A stretch of DNA of 64,000 bases from Flammeovirgaceae bacterium UBA7330 (GTDB taxonomy: Bacteria; Bacteroidota; Bacteroidia; Cytophagales; Cyclobacteriaceae): positions 87,106 to 151,105 of the forward strand of contig DKPQ01000010.1 in assembly GCA_002471275.1 (NCBI GenBank), in the 5' to 3' direction. A model generated the notes under the pieces. That model saw nothing but the letters and a program-made list of their open reading frames with translations, had not been told where the DNA came from and did no database searches. Made by a program: the position numbers and the translations under genes. Shown piece after piece: positions 52,749-60,196 of the stretch. The number at the start of each line of letters is the position of its first letter. Position 1 is the first letter of the stretch.

Positions 52749-54077
52749 ATGCAAGAAGAAAATATTCTAATTCCTGAAAAACCCAAACTCAACAGGATCA
52801 GGGAGCGTATCCCAAAAACGGACCTCACCAGGGTAGTAATCATTGGTGGAGGATTCGGTGGGATCGAGCTGGTCAGACAATTGAGCAAGCAGAATGTTCA
52901 GACTGTACTGGTGGATAAACATAATTATCACAGTTTTATTCCCCTGCTATACCAGGTGGCTACGGCGGGATTGAGCCCTGGGGATATTTCAAGTCCCCTG
53001 AGAGAGTTTCTTCAAGATAACAAGAACTTCCATTTCAGGATGGCTAAAGTGAAAAGCGTAGATCCTGAGCATAAACGGGTCATTACCAGTTCCGGGTTTT
53101 TGGAGTACGACAAGCTCGTAATAGCCACTGGATCCAGTACCAATTTTTTCAACAATGAACAGTTGAAGAAAAATGCGCACAAGTTGCGGGAGATCAGTGA
53201 TGCGATTGAATTGCGCACCAAGCTGATCAACAACTTCGAGGAAGCCATTCAGGCCGATGGAGATGAAGAGCTGGAGAAATACATGAATATCGTCATCGTG
53301 GGGGCTGGTCCTACCGGTGTAGAACTCGCCGGAGCGATTGGTGAGCTCAGGAAACATGTATTGCCTAAAGACTACCCCGAGCTGGACTTTTCAAAGCTGA
53401 AAATCTGGCTGGTAGAAGGTACAGACCGGGTACTGCCCAGTATGTCTGAGCGATCAGGTCACAGGGCTAAGCGTTACCTGAAGAAATTCGGAGTGCGCCT
53501 GCTGCTGGGTAAATTTGTTAAAAGCTATGACGGTGAGTTGGTTACACTCAGCGACAAGCGTACAATACAGACACAGTGTCTGGTTTGGGCGGCAGGGGTA
53601 AAACCCAATAACATCAAAGGGTTACCGGAAGGATCTGATGTAAAAGGTAGGATCAAAGTAGATGACTTCAACAGGGTGTGGGGCGCGAAGGACATCTTCG
53701 CGATAGGTGATGTCTCCTACCAGGAATCAGCAAAGCACCCCAAAGGACTGCCTATGCTGGCACCTGTAGCCATTCAGCAAGCCAAAAGGTTATCAGAAAA
53801 TTTGATTGCCCAGATTCAGGGAGGGGAAGAGAAGCCATTTATGTATGTGGATAAAGGAACCATGGCCACTATCGGAAGGAACAAAGCAGTGATTGATGCA
53901 CCTTTTGGTATTCGTTTAGGCGGTTTTTTAGGTTGGTTTATCTGGATGTTTATTCACCTGTTTTCAATTATCGGTTTTCGGCGTAAATTACTAGTGTTTT
54001 CACAATGGATCTGGAATTACTTCACCTACAACAGAGGTAACAGATTGATTATTAAAAAAGACCTGGAGGATGAATAA
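52749..54077 (+). CDS. Type II NADH dehydrogenase-like FAD oxidoreductase
   Basis: A 442-residue flavoprotein from ATG 52749: FAD dinucleotide motif VVIIGGGFGGIELVRQL, NADH motif IVIVGAGPTGVELAGAIG, and a C-terminal amphipathic helix plus hydrophobic segment (GFLGWFIWMFIHLFSIIGF) that anchors NDH-2 to the membrane. It oxidises NADH and reduces quinone without pumping protons. An earlier start at 52638 would overlap the divergent transporter and is rejected. Followed by the amidoligase cluster after 5 bases. Confidence 0.9.
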   Translation: MQEENILIPEKPKLNRIRERIPKTDLTRVVIIGGGFGGIELVRQLSKQNVQTVLVDKHNYHSFIPLLYQVATAGLSPGDISSPLREFLQDNKNFHFRMAKVKSVDPEHKRVITSSGFLEYDKLVIATGSSTNFFNNEQLKKNAHKLREISDAIELRTKLINNFEEAIQADGDEELEKYMNIVIVGAGPTGVELAGAIGELRKHVLPKDYPELDFSKLKIWLVEGTDRVLPSMSERSGHRAKRYLKKFGVRLLLGKFVKSYDGELVTLSDKRTIQTQCLVWAAGVKPNNIKGLPEGSDVKGRIKVDDFNRVWGAKDIFAIGDVSYQESAKHPKGLPMLAPVAIQQAKRLSENLIAQIQGGEEKPFMYVDKGTMATIGRNKAVIDAPFGIRLGGFLGWFIWMFIHLFSIIGFRRKLLVFSQWIWNYFTYNRGNRLIIKKDLEDE

Positions 54078-54082
54078 ATGAT

Positions 54083-54802
54083 ATGAGTATGGAAAGGTTA
54101 ATGGAACGGGGATCACTTGAAGTAGATATTCGTCCACAGCCAAATGATGAAACCTGCGGACCTACAAGTCTTCATGCTGTATATCAATATTTCAACGACA
54201 ATATTTCACTGGATGACGTCATAGACCAGGTCAAAAGCCTGAAGACCGGTGGCACCCTCGGGGTGATGTTGGGCAATCACGCTTTGAAAAGAGGTTATTC
54301 TGCCAAGCTGATCACCTATGACCTTCAAATGTTTGATCCTACCTGGTTTGTAGAGGGGATTTCCCTGGAAGAGAAGCTAAAAGAGCAGCTTCTACATAAA
54401 ACAAGCAAGAAGTTCAAAACAGCAACCAATGCTTACTTGAAGTTTTTGCAGGGAGGGGGTGAAATCTTATTTGAAGAGCTAAGTTCCAAGTTGATCAGGG
54501 GTATCCTGGAGGAAGGAACGCCTGTCCTTACCGGACTCAGCGCGACTTATCTGTACAATTGTTCACGCGAAATACCCGAAACGAACGAATATGATGACCT
54601 GAAAGGGAAGCCTGCCGGTCATTTTGTGGTCATCCGTGGTTTCGACCCAATAAAAAGACTTGTATACATCGCAGACCCGCTAGAGTCTAACCCAATCAGT
54701 GAAACCCAATACTATTTGGTGAATTTAAGGCGGCTGATTAATTCCATTTTGTTGGGAATTATGACTTATGATGCTAACTTATTAGTAATTAAACCTAAAT
54801 AA
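54083..54802 (+). CDS. C39-like peptidase of the amidoligase cluster
   Basis: A 239-residue papain/C39-fold protein: catalytic Cys C25 in NDETCGPTSLHAVYQYF, His near residue 180 in AGHFVVIRGFD and Asp in YIADPLESN. No signal peptide, so it acts in the cytoplasm. C39 enzymes cut peptides after leader sequences, often GG sites. Its stop overlaps the start of the ATP-grasp gene by one base, so the two are translationally coupled. A role in trimming a peptide product or a modified protein is inferred from context. Confidence 0.82.
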   Translation: MSMERLMERGSLEVDIRPQPNDETCGPTSLHAVYQYFNDNISLDDVIDQVKSLKTGGTLGVMLGNHALKRGYSAKLITYDLQMFDPTWFVEGISLEEKLKEQLLHKTSKKFKTATNAYLKFLQGGGEILFEELSSKLIRGILEEGTPVLTGLSATYLYNCSREIPETNEYDDLKGKPAGHFVVIRGFDPIKRLVYIADPLESNPISETQYYLVNLRRLINSILLGIMTYDANLLVIKPK

Positions 54803-56247
54803 TGTCATCCAAAATTATTGTTACTGATCACCCCGGTGACTGGACTGCCTCCAAAAGTGAAGCGGAAATTATATCCCCTCAAGACTACTTTTCTGAGGAG
54901 CAGTATCAGAAAAACAAAAAGTTCAAAGTAATCAACCTGTGTAAATCTTACCATTACCAAAGCTTGGGATACTATGTTTCGCTGCTGGCTGAGGCCCGGG
55001 GACATAAAGTCATGCCGGAAATCTCTACGCTACAGGAATTCAGGTTTCCATCCCTTGTGAGAGAGGATGCCGAGGATTTTGATGAGCTGATCCAGCAGGA
55101 ATTCAGAAAAGTCTCCGGAGACAGGATAGAGATCTATATCTGTTTTGGGAAATCGGATGTTGCCGCGTTCAACCGGGTTGGACTATTGATTTTTAATTTG
55201 TTTCAGGTACCCATCCTTAGGGCGATTTTCTCGAAAAAGGATAAGTGGTTTCTGACAAACCTGAAACCGCTCAACCTGAAAGAACTTCCTACGGAGCATC
55301 TGGATCACCTCAAGCAGTCTCTTGATGAGTATCTGCAGGGCAAGAAACGGCTGCAGAAGCAATACAGCAGGAAAAAATATGACATGGCGATCCTGGTAAA
55401 TCCGGAAGAGGGTACGCCGCCTTCCAACAAGAAAGCCATTCAGTATTTTATGAAGGCCGCCGAACAGGTGGGGTTCAATGTGGACCTGATCACCAAAAAC
55501 GACTTTGCCAAGCTCATACAGTATGATGCTTTGTTTATCCGCGAAACGACCAACGTGAACCATCACACTTTCAAGTTTGCCAAGAAAGCGGCTTCCGAAG
55601 GGTTGGTGGTAATGGACGATCCCGAATCGATCCTGCGATGCACAAACAAGGTGTATCTGAGTGAATTGCTAAGCGCCAATAAGATCCCAACACCAAAATA
55701 CTGGATTGTCCGGAAGGATCGTCCCGGACAACAGAAGATGGATTTCGATTTTCCGGTGATCATTAAGCAGCCGGACGGATCGTTTTCCAAGGGGGTGAAA
55801 AAAGTCAAAGACCAGGCAGAGCTTGATGTGGTTTTGAAGGATTTCTTTCAGACATCAGACCTTGTCATTGCCCAGGAATTCATTCCCACCCAGTTTGACT
55901 GGAGGGTAGGGGTGCTCAACAAAAAGCCGATTTATGTCTGTAAGTATTACATGGCAGCGGATCACTGGCAGATTGCCAACTGGAAAGACGGGAAACTGAC
56001 CGGTGAGGGGGATACAGAATCCATCCCGGTAGAGCAGGCGCCCGCTCAGCTTTTGGACCTTGCGGTAAAATCTACTTCCCTGATTGGTAATGGGCTGTAT
56101 GGGGTAGACATCAAGCAAAGCAACAACAAGTATTACATCATAGAAATCAATGATAACCCCAACCTCGATGAGGGTGTGGAGGATCAATCCATCAAACAAC
56201 AACTTTACCTGACCATCATGCAGGAATTCATGTCAAGACTGACCTAA
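54802..56247 (+). CDS. RimK-family ATP-grasp ligase with RLAN domain
   Basis: A 481-residue protein. The N-terminal 185 residues match the RimK-like ATP-grasp N-terminal (RLAN) domain (KVINLCKSYHYQSLGYYVSLL). Then a pre-ATP-grasp fold and the ATP-grasp domain with IIKQPDGSFSKGVKK, FIPTQFDWRVGVLNKKPIYV and metal site IIEINDNPNLDEGVED. Family members join amino acids or carboxylates by amide bonds using ATP. Known ones modify ribosomal protein S6 or make peptides; the target here is unknown. Starts at the stop of the C39-like gene. Confidence 0.88.
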   Translation: MSSKIIVTDHPGDWTASKSEAEIISPQDYFSEEQYQKNKKFKVINLCKSYHYQSLGYYVSLLAEARGHKVMPEISTLQEFRFPSLVREDAEDFDELIQQEFRKVSGDRIEIYICFGKSDVAAFNRVGLLIFNLFQVPILRAIFSKKDKWFLTNLKPLNLKELPTEHLDHLKQSLDEYLQGKKRLQKQYSRKKYDMAILVNPEEGTPPSNKKAIQYFMKAAEQVGFNVDLITKNDFAKLIQYDALFIRETTNVNHHTFKFAKKAASEGLVVMDDPESILRCTNKVYLSELLSANKIPTPKYWIVRKDRPGQQKMDFDFPVIIKQPDGSFSKGVKKVKDQAELDVVLKDFFQTSDLVIAQEFIPTQFDWRVGVLNKKPIYVCKYYMAADHWQIANWKDGKLTGEGDTESIPVEQAPAQLLDLAVKSTSLIGNGLYGVDIKQSNNKYYIIEINDNPNLDEGVEDQSIKQQLYLTIMQEFMSRLT

Positions 56248-56253
56248 ATTATT

Positions 56254-57492
56254 ATGAGTAAAAGCCCCAGACTCCATCTTTTTCAAGCCTATGGTATTGA
56301 ACTGGAGTATATGATTGTCGATGATACTACCTTAAATGTAAAGCCGATAGCAGAAGTATTGTTGAAAGACGCCAACGGTGAAGTGACCGGTGAGCTAGAA
56401 AAAGGGGATGTCTGCTGGAGCAATGAGCTGGTAAGCCACGTGGTGGAGCTGAAATCCAATGGACCTACCAGTGACCTGGAAGCCATCAGAGATAGTTTCG
56501 TTTCCAATGTCCGGCAGATCAACGACCTGCTGAAGAAAGAAAATGCCCGGCTCATGTCTACTGCGGCTCATCCCTGGATGAAGCCTGCCGATGACACTGT
56601 TTTGTGGCCGTATGACAGTGGAGAAATTTACCGGATTTATGACCGGATCTTTGGCTGTAAAGGACATGGCTGGTCCAATCTGCAAAGTACGCATATCAAC
56701 CTGCCCTTTTATGATGATGAGGAATTCGCCAAACTCCATACGGCCATACGCTTCATTCTCCCAATTATTCCGGCGCTGACAGCCTCTTCGCCCATTCTTG
56801 GTGAGAAGTTTACGGGTTACATGGACAAGCGGCTGTTCTATTATCAAAAGAATCAATCCAAGATCCCGGCGATCACCGGTATGGTAATCCCTGAAAAGGT
56901 GGTGACGATGCATGGCTACCAAAAGCAGATCTATGATCGCATAGCGAAAGCCATCAAACCGCATGATCCCGACAACATGCTTCAGCCGGTATGGTTAAAC
57001 TCAAGAGGAGCCATTGCCAGGTTTGATCGGGGGAGTATTGAAATCAGGATTGTGGATATCCAGGAATGTGCATCCGCTGATCTGGCTGTCGTATTTTTTA
57101 TCTCTCACCTGCTGAAGCTGCTCGTGTCTGAGAAATGGATCCGTTTTTCTGATCAGCTGGACCTCTCCACAGAAACACTGTATGGTGTGTTTAGTCAAAC
57201 CATCAAAAATGGAGGCAGCACCATCATCGATGACAAAGAATACCTGAGAAGCTGGAGGATCAATGATAGCATAACCGGTAAGGAATTCTGGGCGATGATC
57301 ATAGAAAAAGTGGCCGGCCAATATCCTGAAGCCGCTGCGCCGTGGAAAAACACCATCCAACAGATCAATCAGGCTACCCTGGCAGAGCGGATCATCACTG
57401 CTTTGGATGGTGATTTTGGCAGAGACAATCTGAAAGCAGTTTACCGCCAATTGGCAGACTGCCTGGGTAAGGATAAACTGTTCGAGCCATGA
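56254..57492 (+). CDS. GCS2-type glutamate-cysteine ligase-like carboxylate-amine ligase
   Basis: A 412-residue GCS2-family protein: GIELEYMIVDDTTLNVKPIAE holds metal-binding glutamates, STAAHPWMKPADDTVLWPYD is the usual central block, and RFDRGSIEIRIVDIQECASAD is near residue 265. Members make gamma-glutamyl or similar amides. Its length and neighbours fit the YbdK-like group rather than glutathione synthesis, because no gshB is present. It follows the ATP-grasp gene by 6 bases and overlaps the next gene by 4. Confidence 0.86.
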   Translation: MSKSPRLHLFQAYGIELEYMIVDDTTLNVKPIAEVLLKDANGEVTGELEKGDVCWSNELVSHVVELKSNGPTSDLEAIRDSFVSNVRQINDLLKKENARLMSTAAHPWMKPADDTVLWPYDSGEIYRIYDRIFGCKGHGWSNLQSTHINLPFYDDEEFAKLHTAIRFILPIIPALTASSPILGEKFTGYMDKRLFYYQKNQSKIPAITGMVIPEKVVTMHGYQKQIYDRIAKAIKPHDPDNMLQPVWLNSRGAIARFDRGSIEIRIVDIQECASADLAVVFFISHLLKLLVSEKWIRFSDQLDLSTETLYGVFSQTIKNGGSTIIDDKEYLRSWRINDSITGKEFWAMIIEKVAGQYPEAAAPWKNTIQQINQATLAERIITALDGDFGRDNLKAVYRQLADCLGKDKLFEP

Positions 57493-58196
57493 AATTGCAG
57501 GTGGTTATAAGCTGTGAGCACGCATCCAATGAAGTGCCTGAGGCTTATCGATCATTGTTTGTGCAGGCCGAATCAGACCTAAACTCACACAGGGGCTGGG
57601 ATCCGGGATCATACGATATCGCAGAACACCTGGGGAAACACCTGGAGTCAGACCCTTTTGTCTATCCTTATACCCGTTTGCTTGTAGAGCCTAACAGGTC
57701 TTTGGACAATGAACAGTTGTTTTCTGAATTCAGTAAGCTTCTGAGTAGAAAAGAAAAAATACAATTAGTCAATACCTATTACAAGCCATACCGGGAATTG
57801 GTTGAATCCCAAATCCGGGAGCTTACAGGCAAAGGGCCGGTCCTGCATCTGGGGATCCATACTTTTACTCCGGACTGGAACGGTACCAGAAGAGATGTTG
57901 ACATCGGTATTTTGTTTGATCCGGGGCGAGATTATGAACAGCAATATGCGCATCTTTTAGTAGATCAGCTTTCAGGAAATGGATTCGTTGTAAAAGAAAA
58001 TGAACCATATCTGGGGATTTCGGACGGGTTTACCACCTACCTGCGCACCAGGTTTGAAGATACACAGTACATGGGCTTTGAAATCGAGGTGAGTCAGGGA
58101 TTATTAGGTCGATTGTCGGAGGTCAGTGCGCTCCTGAGTCAGGCGATATCAAAGGTTAATTTGTCGTTTCAAGGTCGGATTGCATATTCTGAATAA
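57489..58196 (+). CDS. N-formylglutamate amidohydrolase family protein
   Basis: A 235-residue metallohydrolase of the N-formylglutamate amidohydrolase (HutG-like) family: VVISCEHASNEVPEAY contains zinc ligands, HRGWDPGSYDIAEHL and LHLGIHTFTPDWNGTRRDVDIG complete the site. Fourth gene of the cluster, overlapping GCS2 by 4 bases. A true histidine-degradation role is unlikely because no hut genes are near. It probably releases an acyl or amide group from the product made by the two ligases; that is inference. Confidence 0.87.
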   Translation: MKLQVVISCEHASNEVPEAYRSLFVQAESDLNSHRGWDPGSYDIAEHLGKHLESDPFVYPYTRLLVEPNRSLDNEQLFSEFSKLLSRKEKIQLVNTYYKPYRELVESQIRELTGKGPVLHLGIHTFTPDWNGTRRDVDIGILFDPGRDYEQQYAHLLVDQLSGNGFVVKENEPYLGISDGFTTYLRTRFEDTQYMGFEIEVSQGLLGRLSEVSALLSQAISKVNLSFQGRIAYSE

Positions 58197-58283
58197 TTGA
58201 GCAGCGACTGATCCAGTACAGCAGACAGATAATACCGTCACCAAAAAATTATTATCTTGCGTCATTAATTATTGGTACCCTGT

Positions 58284-58305
58284 CACAACAATTTGGTTTG
58301 TTGTG
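58284..58305 (+). promoter_or_regulatory. Stem-loop in the leader of the M23 peptidase gene
   Basis: CACAACAA and TTGTTGTG form a perfect 8-bp stem across a 6-base loop, 20 bases before the ATG. It lacks a T-tract, so it is not a standard terminator. The sequence then runs CCTAACCTAACCTAA straight into ATG, a three-unit CCTAA repeat. A role in translation control is possible but unsupported. Confidence 0.35.
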
Positions 58306-58325
58306 AATGACCTAACCTAACCTAA

Positions 58326-59297
58326 ATGGCCAAAATCAAGTATTATTATAATACGGATACCTGCAATTATGAGCGCATACGGGTATCTAAGACAGATGTC
58401 GTATTAAACTTATTTGGCTTTTTTACCCTCGTTTTAGCAATAGCAATCGGCATCTTATTCACTTTGTCGAAATTTTACGACACACCCAAGCTTACACAAC
58501 TAAAAAATGAACGTGAAGCGATCGTTCAGCACTACCAGGACCTGAGCCAGGACCTGAATACTGCAGAGCAACATCTTAGTTCGCTCTCTGAGCGGGATGA
58601 TGATATTTACCGTGTTTATTTTGAGCAAAAGCCAATACCACAGTCTGTGAGAAGAGGTGGTGTAGGGGGTACCAGCAGAAGAGCGGATATCTACGAAAGC
58701 AATAATTCGGAAAAGGACCTGATCATTGGGACTTTCCAGAAAATCGATCAACTCCATCACGAGATGCTGATCCAGGAGAAGTCTTATAATCTCATTGATG
58801 AGCTGGCGTACGACAAGGCAAAGATGTATGCTTCTATCCCGGCCATTCAGCCCATTTCCATCGATGACATGACCAGGTTGGCCTCGATGTTTGGCATGCG
58901 TATGCACCCTTTGCTGCAATATGAAAGGAAACATGAGGGCATCGATTTCACGGCCCCTCGCGGAACACCCATCCATGCAAGCGGCAATGGTGAGGTAGAA
59001 GCAGCGTTTTACTCCACCACCGGAGGATATCTCGTTGTGATCAATCATGGCTACAGCTACCAGTCGAGGTATCTGCACATGTCAAAGTTTGAAGTGAAGA
59101 AAGGTCAGAAAGTAAAGCGCGGCGATGTGATCGGGTATGTGGGCTCCACCGGGCTATCCCGTGCACCCCATTTGCATTACGAAGTACTTAAAAATGGCGA
59201 ACCCGTCAATCCCGTTCATTACTTCAATAAAAACCTCACACAGGAGCAATACGAGCTGATTGTCGAGCTTGTAGCTAAACAGAACGATTTTGATTGA
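58326..59297 (+). CDS. M23-family metallopeptidase
   Basis: A 323-residue envelope peptidase with one membrane helix (about residues 28-50), a coiled-coil region (LKNEREAIVQHYQDLSQDL) and a C-terminal LytM/M23 domain: GMRMHPLLQYERKHEGIDF holds the first zinc ligands (H and D near 203-207), and APHLHYE the last (near 281). It should cut peptidoglycan cross-links or act as a divisome-type regulator. Its last 22 residues (NLTQEQYELIVELVAKQNDFD) recur as a fragment 2.4 kb downstream. Confidence 0.9.
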   Translation: MAKIKYYYNTDTCNYERIRVSKTDVVLNLFGFFTLVLAIAIGILFTLSKFYDTPKLTQLKNEREAIVQHYQDLSQDLNTAEQHLSSLSERDDDIYRVYFEQKPIPQSVRRGGVGGTSRRADIYESNNSEKDLIIGTFQKIDQLHHEMLIQEKSYNLIDELAYDKAKMYASIPAIQPISIDDMTRLASMFGMRMHPLLQYERKHEGIDFTAPRGTPIHASGNGEVEAAFYSTTGGYLVVINHGYSYQSRYLHMSKFEVKKGQKVKRGDVIGYVGSTGLSRAPHLHYEVLKNGEPVNPVHYFNKNLTQEQYELIVELVAKQNDFD

Positions 59298-59333
59298 TTC
59301 ATTTTGAACCGTGAGATTCTTGAGTATCCTGGC

Positions 59334-59350
59334 AGGTCTGGGGCAGACCT
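59334..59350. repeat. REP-like hairpin AGGTCTG-GGG-CAGACCT
   Basis: Perfect 7-bp inverted arms around GGG. A related hairpin, GTCTG-GGGA-CAGAC, is present at 61690-61703, again next to an M23 tail sequence. This pairing suggests a small dispersed palindrome family in the accessory region. No function inferred. Confidence 0.5.
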
Positions 59351-59356
59351 AGTTCG

Positions 59357-59389
59357 CTAGCTCATTTAAATACAACGGAGTATATTTGA
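59357..59389 (+). pseudogene. Remnant of a tyrosine recombinase C-terminus (first copy)
   Basis: Eleven codons to TGA, reading L-A-H-L-N-T-T-E-Y-I. They match the end of the recombinase fragment at 62103-62135 (L-D-H-L-N-A-T-G-Y-I) at 29 of 33 bases. Only the last few residues survive; the rest is missing. Sits 59 bases after the M23 gene and just before the transposase element. Confidence 0.6.
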
Positions 59390-59397
59390 TTGATTGG

Positions 59398-59457
59398 GAA
59401 TAAGAAGAATCCCTATTGATAAATGGGGACGGTTAGCCCAACCGTTTATTGAAATTC
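59398..59457 (+). repeat. 60-bp direct repeat, left copy
   Basis: Begins GAATAAGAAGAATCCC and ends TTTATTGAAATTC; matches the copy at 60117-60176 at 59 of 60 bases (G versus T in AAATGGGG/AAATTGGG). Contains the small hairpin CGGTT-AGCCC-AACCG. Could be a target-site-like duplication, an element end, or a dispersed repeat. Confidence 0.85.
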
Positions 59458-59459
59458 CC

Positions 59460-59484
59460 CAGTCGCTCGGCTGCGCCGAGTGAC
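59460..59484. repeat. 25-bp inverted repeat with REP-like palindrome, left arm
   Basis: CAGTCGCTCGGCTGCGCCGAGTGAC is written in full only as halves here: CAGTCGCTCGGC then TGCGCCGAGTGAC. Its exact reverse complement is at 60091-60115. It contains CTCGGC/GCCGAG with a TGC loop, a GC-rich hairpin of REP type, standing out against AT-rich surroundings. Confidence 0.85.
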
Positions 59485-59537
59485 CGGTATACTGAAGGCC
59501 TCTGGCCGGTATAGGAAATAAATCATATCTTTATTGG

Positions 59538-60074
59538 ATGTCTGAACTAAGAAAAGCCAATACTGATCATCCATACTTTGTTACTTTCACCATTGCAGGT
59601 TGGATAGATTTATTTACCAGAGAGAGATATAATGAGATTATTCTTGACAGTCTAAAATATTGTATTATCAATAAAGGGCTACGTGTTCATGAGTATATAA
59701 TCATGCCAAGTCATATTCATATGATCATTCAGCATCTTGATTGCAAGTTGCCAGATGTAATACGTGATTTTAAGAGCTTTACAGCAAAAGAGATTATCAA
59801 GTGTGTGGATGAACCTGGTGAAAGCCGAAAAGACTGGATTAAATATCTCTTTGGGTACTTTGCGAAAAAGATAAAGCAGAATAAAGAAAATATGGTTTGG
59901 CAAAAGACGAGTCATCCAATAGAACTGAATAACAATAAGCTTTATGATCAAAAAGCTGATTATATTCGAATGAATCCTGTTGCCAGCGGATATGTAACAG
60001 ATGAACAAGCATGGAAATACAGTAGTGCTTGTTTTGATTCTCCTTTGAAGTTGGAAGACGGTCTATTGGCCTGA
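59538..60074 (+). CDS. REP-associated tyrosine transposase (Y1/HUH, RAYT)
   Basis: A 178-residue HUH transposase: HxH is H59-I60-H61 in MPSHIHMIIQHL, preceded by YFVTFTIAGW and followed by LPDVIRDFKSFTAKEI and DYIRMNPVASGYV. The latter block holds candidate catalytic Tyr Y142. Length and motifs match Bacteroidota RAYT proteins derived from IS200-like enzymes. RAYTs act as single-copy, domesticated nucleases that cut REP palindromes. The gene appears intact, with no frameshift. Confidence 0.88.
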   Translation: MSELRKANTDHPYFVTFTIAGWIDLFTRERYNEIILDSLKYCIINKGLRVHEYIIMPSHIHMIIQHLDCKLPDVIRDFKSFTAKEIIKCVDEPGESRKDWIKYLFGYFAKKIKQNKENMVWQKTSHPIELNNNKLYDQKADYIRMNPVASGYVTDEQAWKYSSACFDSPLKLEDGLLA

Positions 60075-60090
60075 GGCCAGGATGATAATA

Positions 60091-60115
60091 GTCACTCGGC
60101 GCAGCCGAGCGACTG
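60091..60115. repeat. 25-bp inverted repeat with REP-like palindrome, right arm
   Basis: Exact reverse complement of 59460-59484, 16 bases after the transposase stop, beside a GGCCTGAGGCC palindrome (60069-60079). It abuts the right direct repeat. Confidence 0.85.
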
Positions 60116-60116
60116 A

Positions 60117-60176
60117 GAATAAGAAGAATCCCTATTGATAAATTGGGACGGTTAGCCCAACCGTTTATTGAAATTC
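60117..60176 (+). repeat. 60-bp direct repeat, right copy
   Basis: Second copy of the element-flanking repeat (see 59398-59457), one mismatch. The BNR_4 gene starts 21 bases after it, so the repeat supplies part of that gene's leader. Confidence 0.85.
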
Positions 60177-60196
60177 AACACAACAACATTATTGAG

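Larger units (their letters stand above)
59398..60176 (+). mobile_element. REP-associated transposase element (RAYT plus flanking palindromes)
   Basis: A 779-base unit: a 60-bp sequence in direct orientation at each end, then a 25-bp palindromic sequence in inverted orientation, then GGCCTC-type small palindromes, and in the centre the transposase gene. The inner palindromes read CTCGGC-TGC-GCCGAG on the left and the same sequence reversed on the right. This is the layout of a REPtron, where REP sequences flank the enzyme that can mobilise them. Similar palindromes elsewhere in the genome would confirm it. Confidence 0.75.

Noticed and set aside
58310..58324. CCTAA repeats as a telomere-like or origin sequence
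   Set aside because: Only three units, directly before a start codon; no replication genes or linear-end context.
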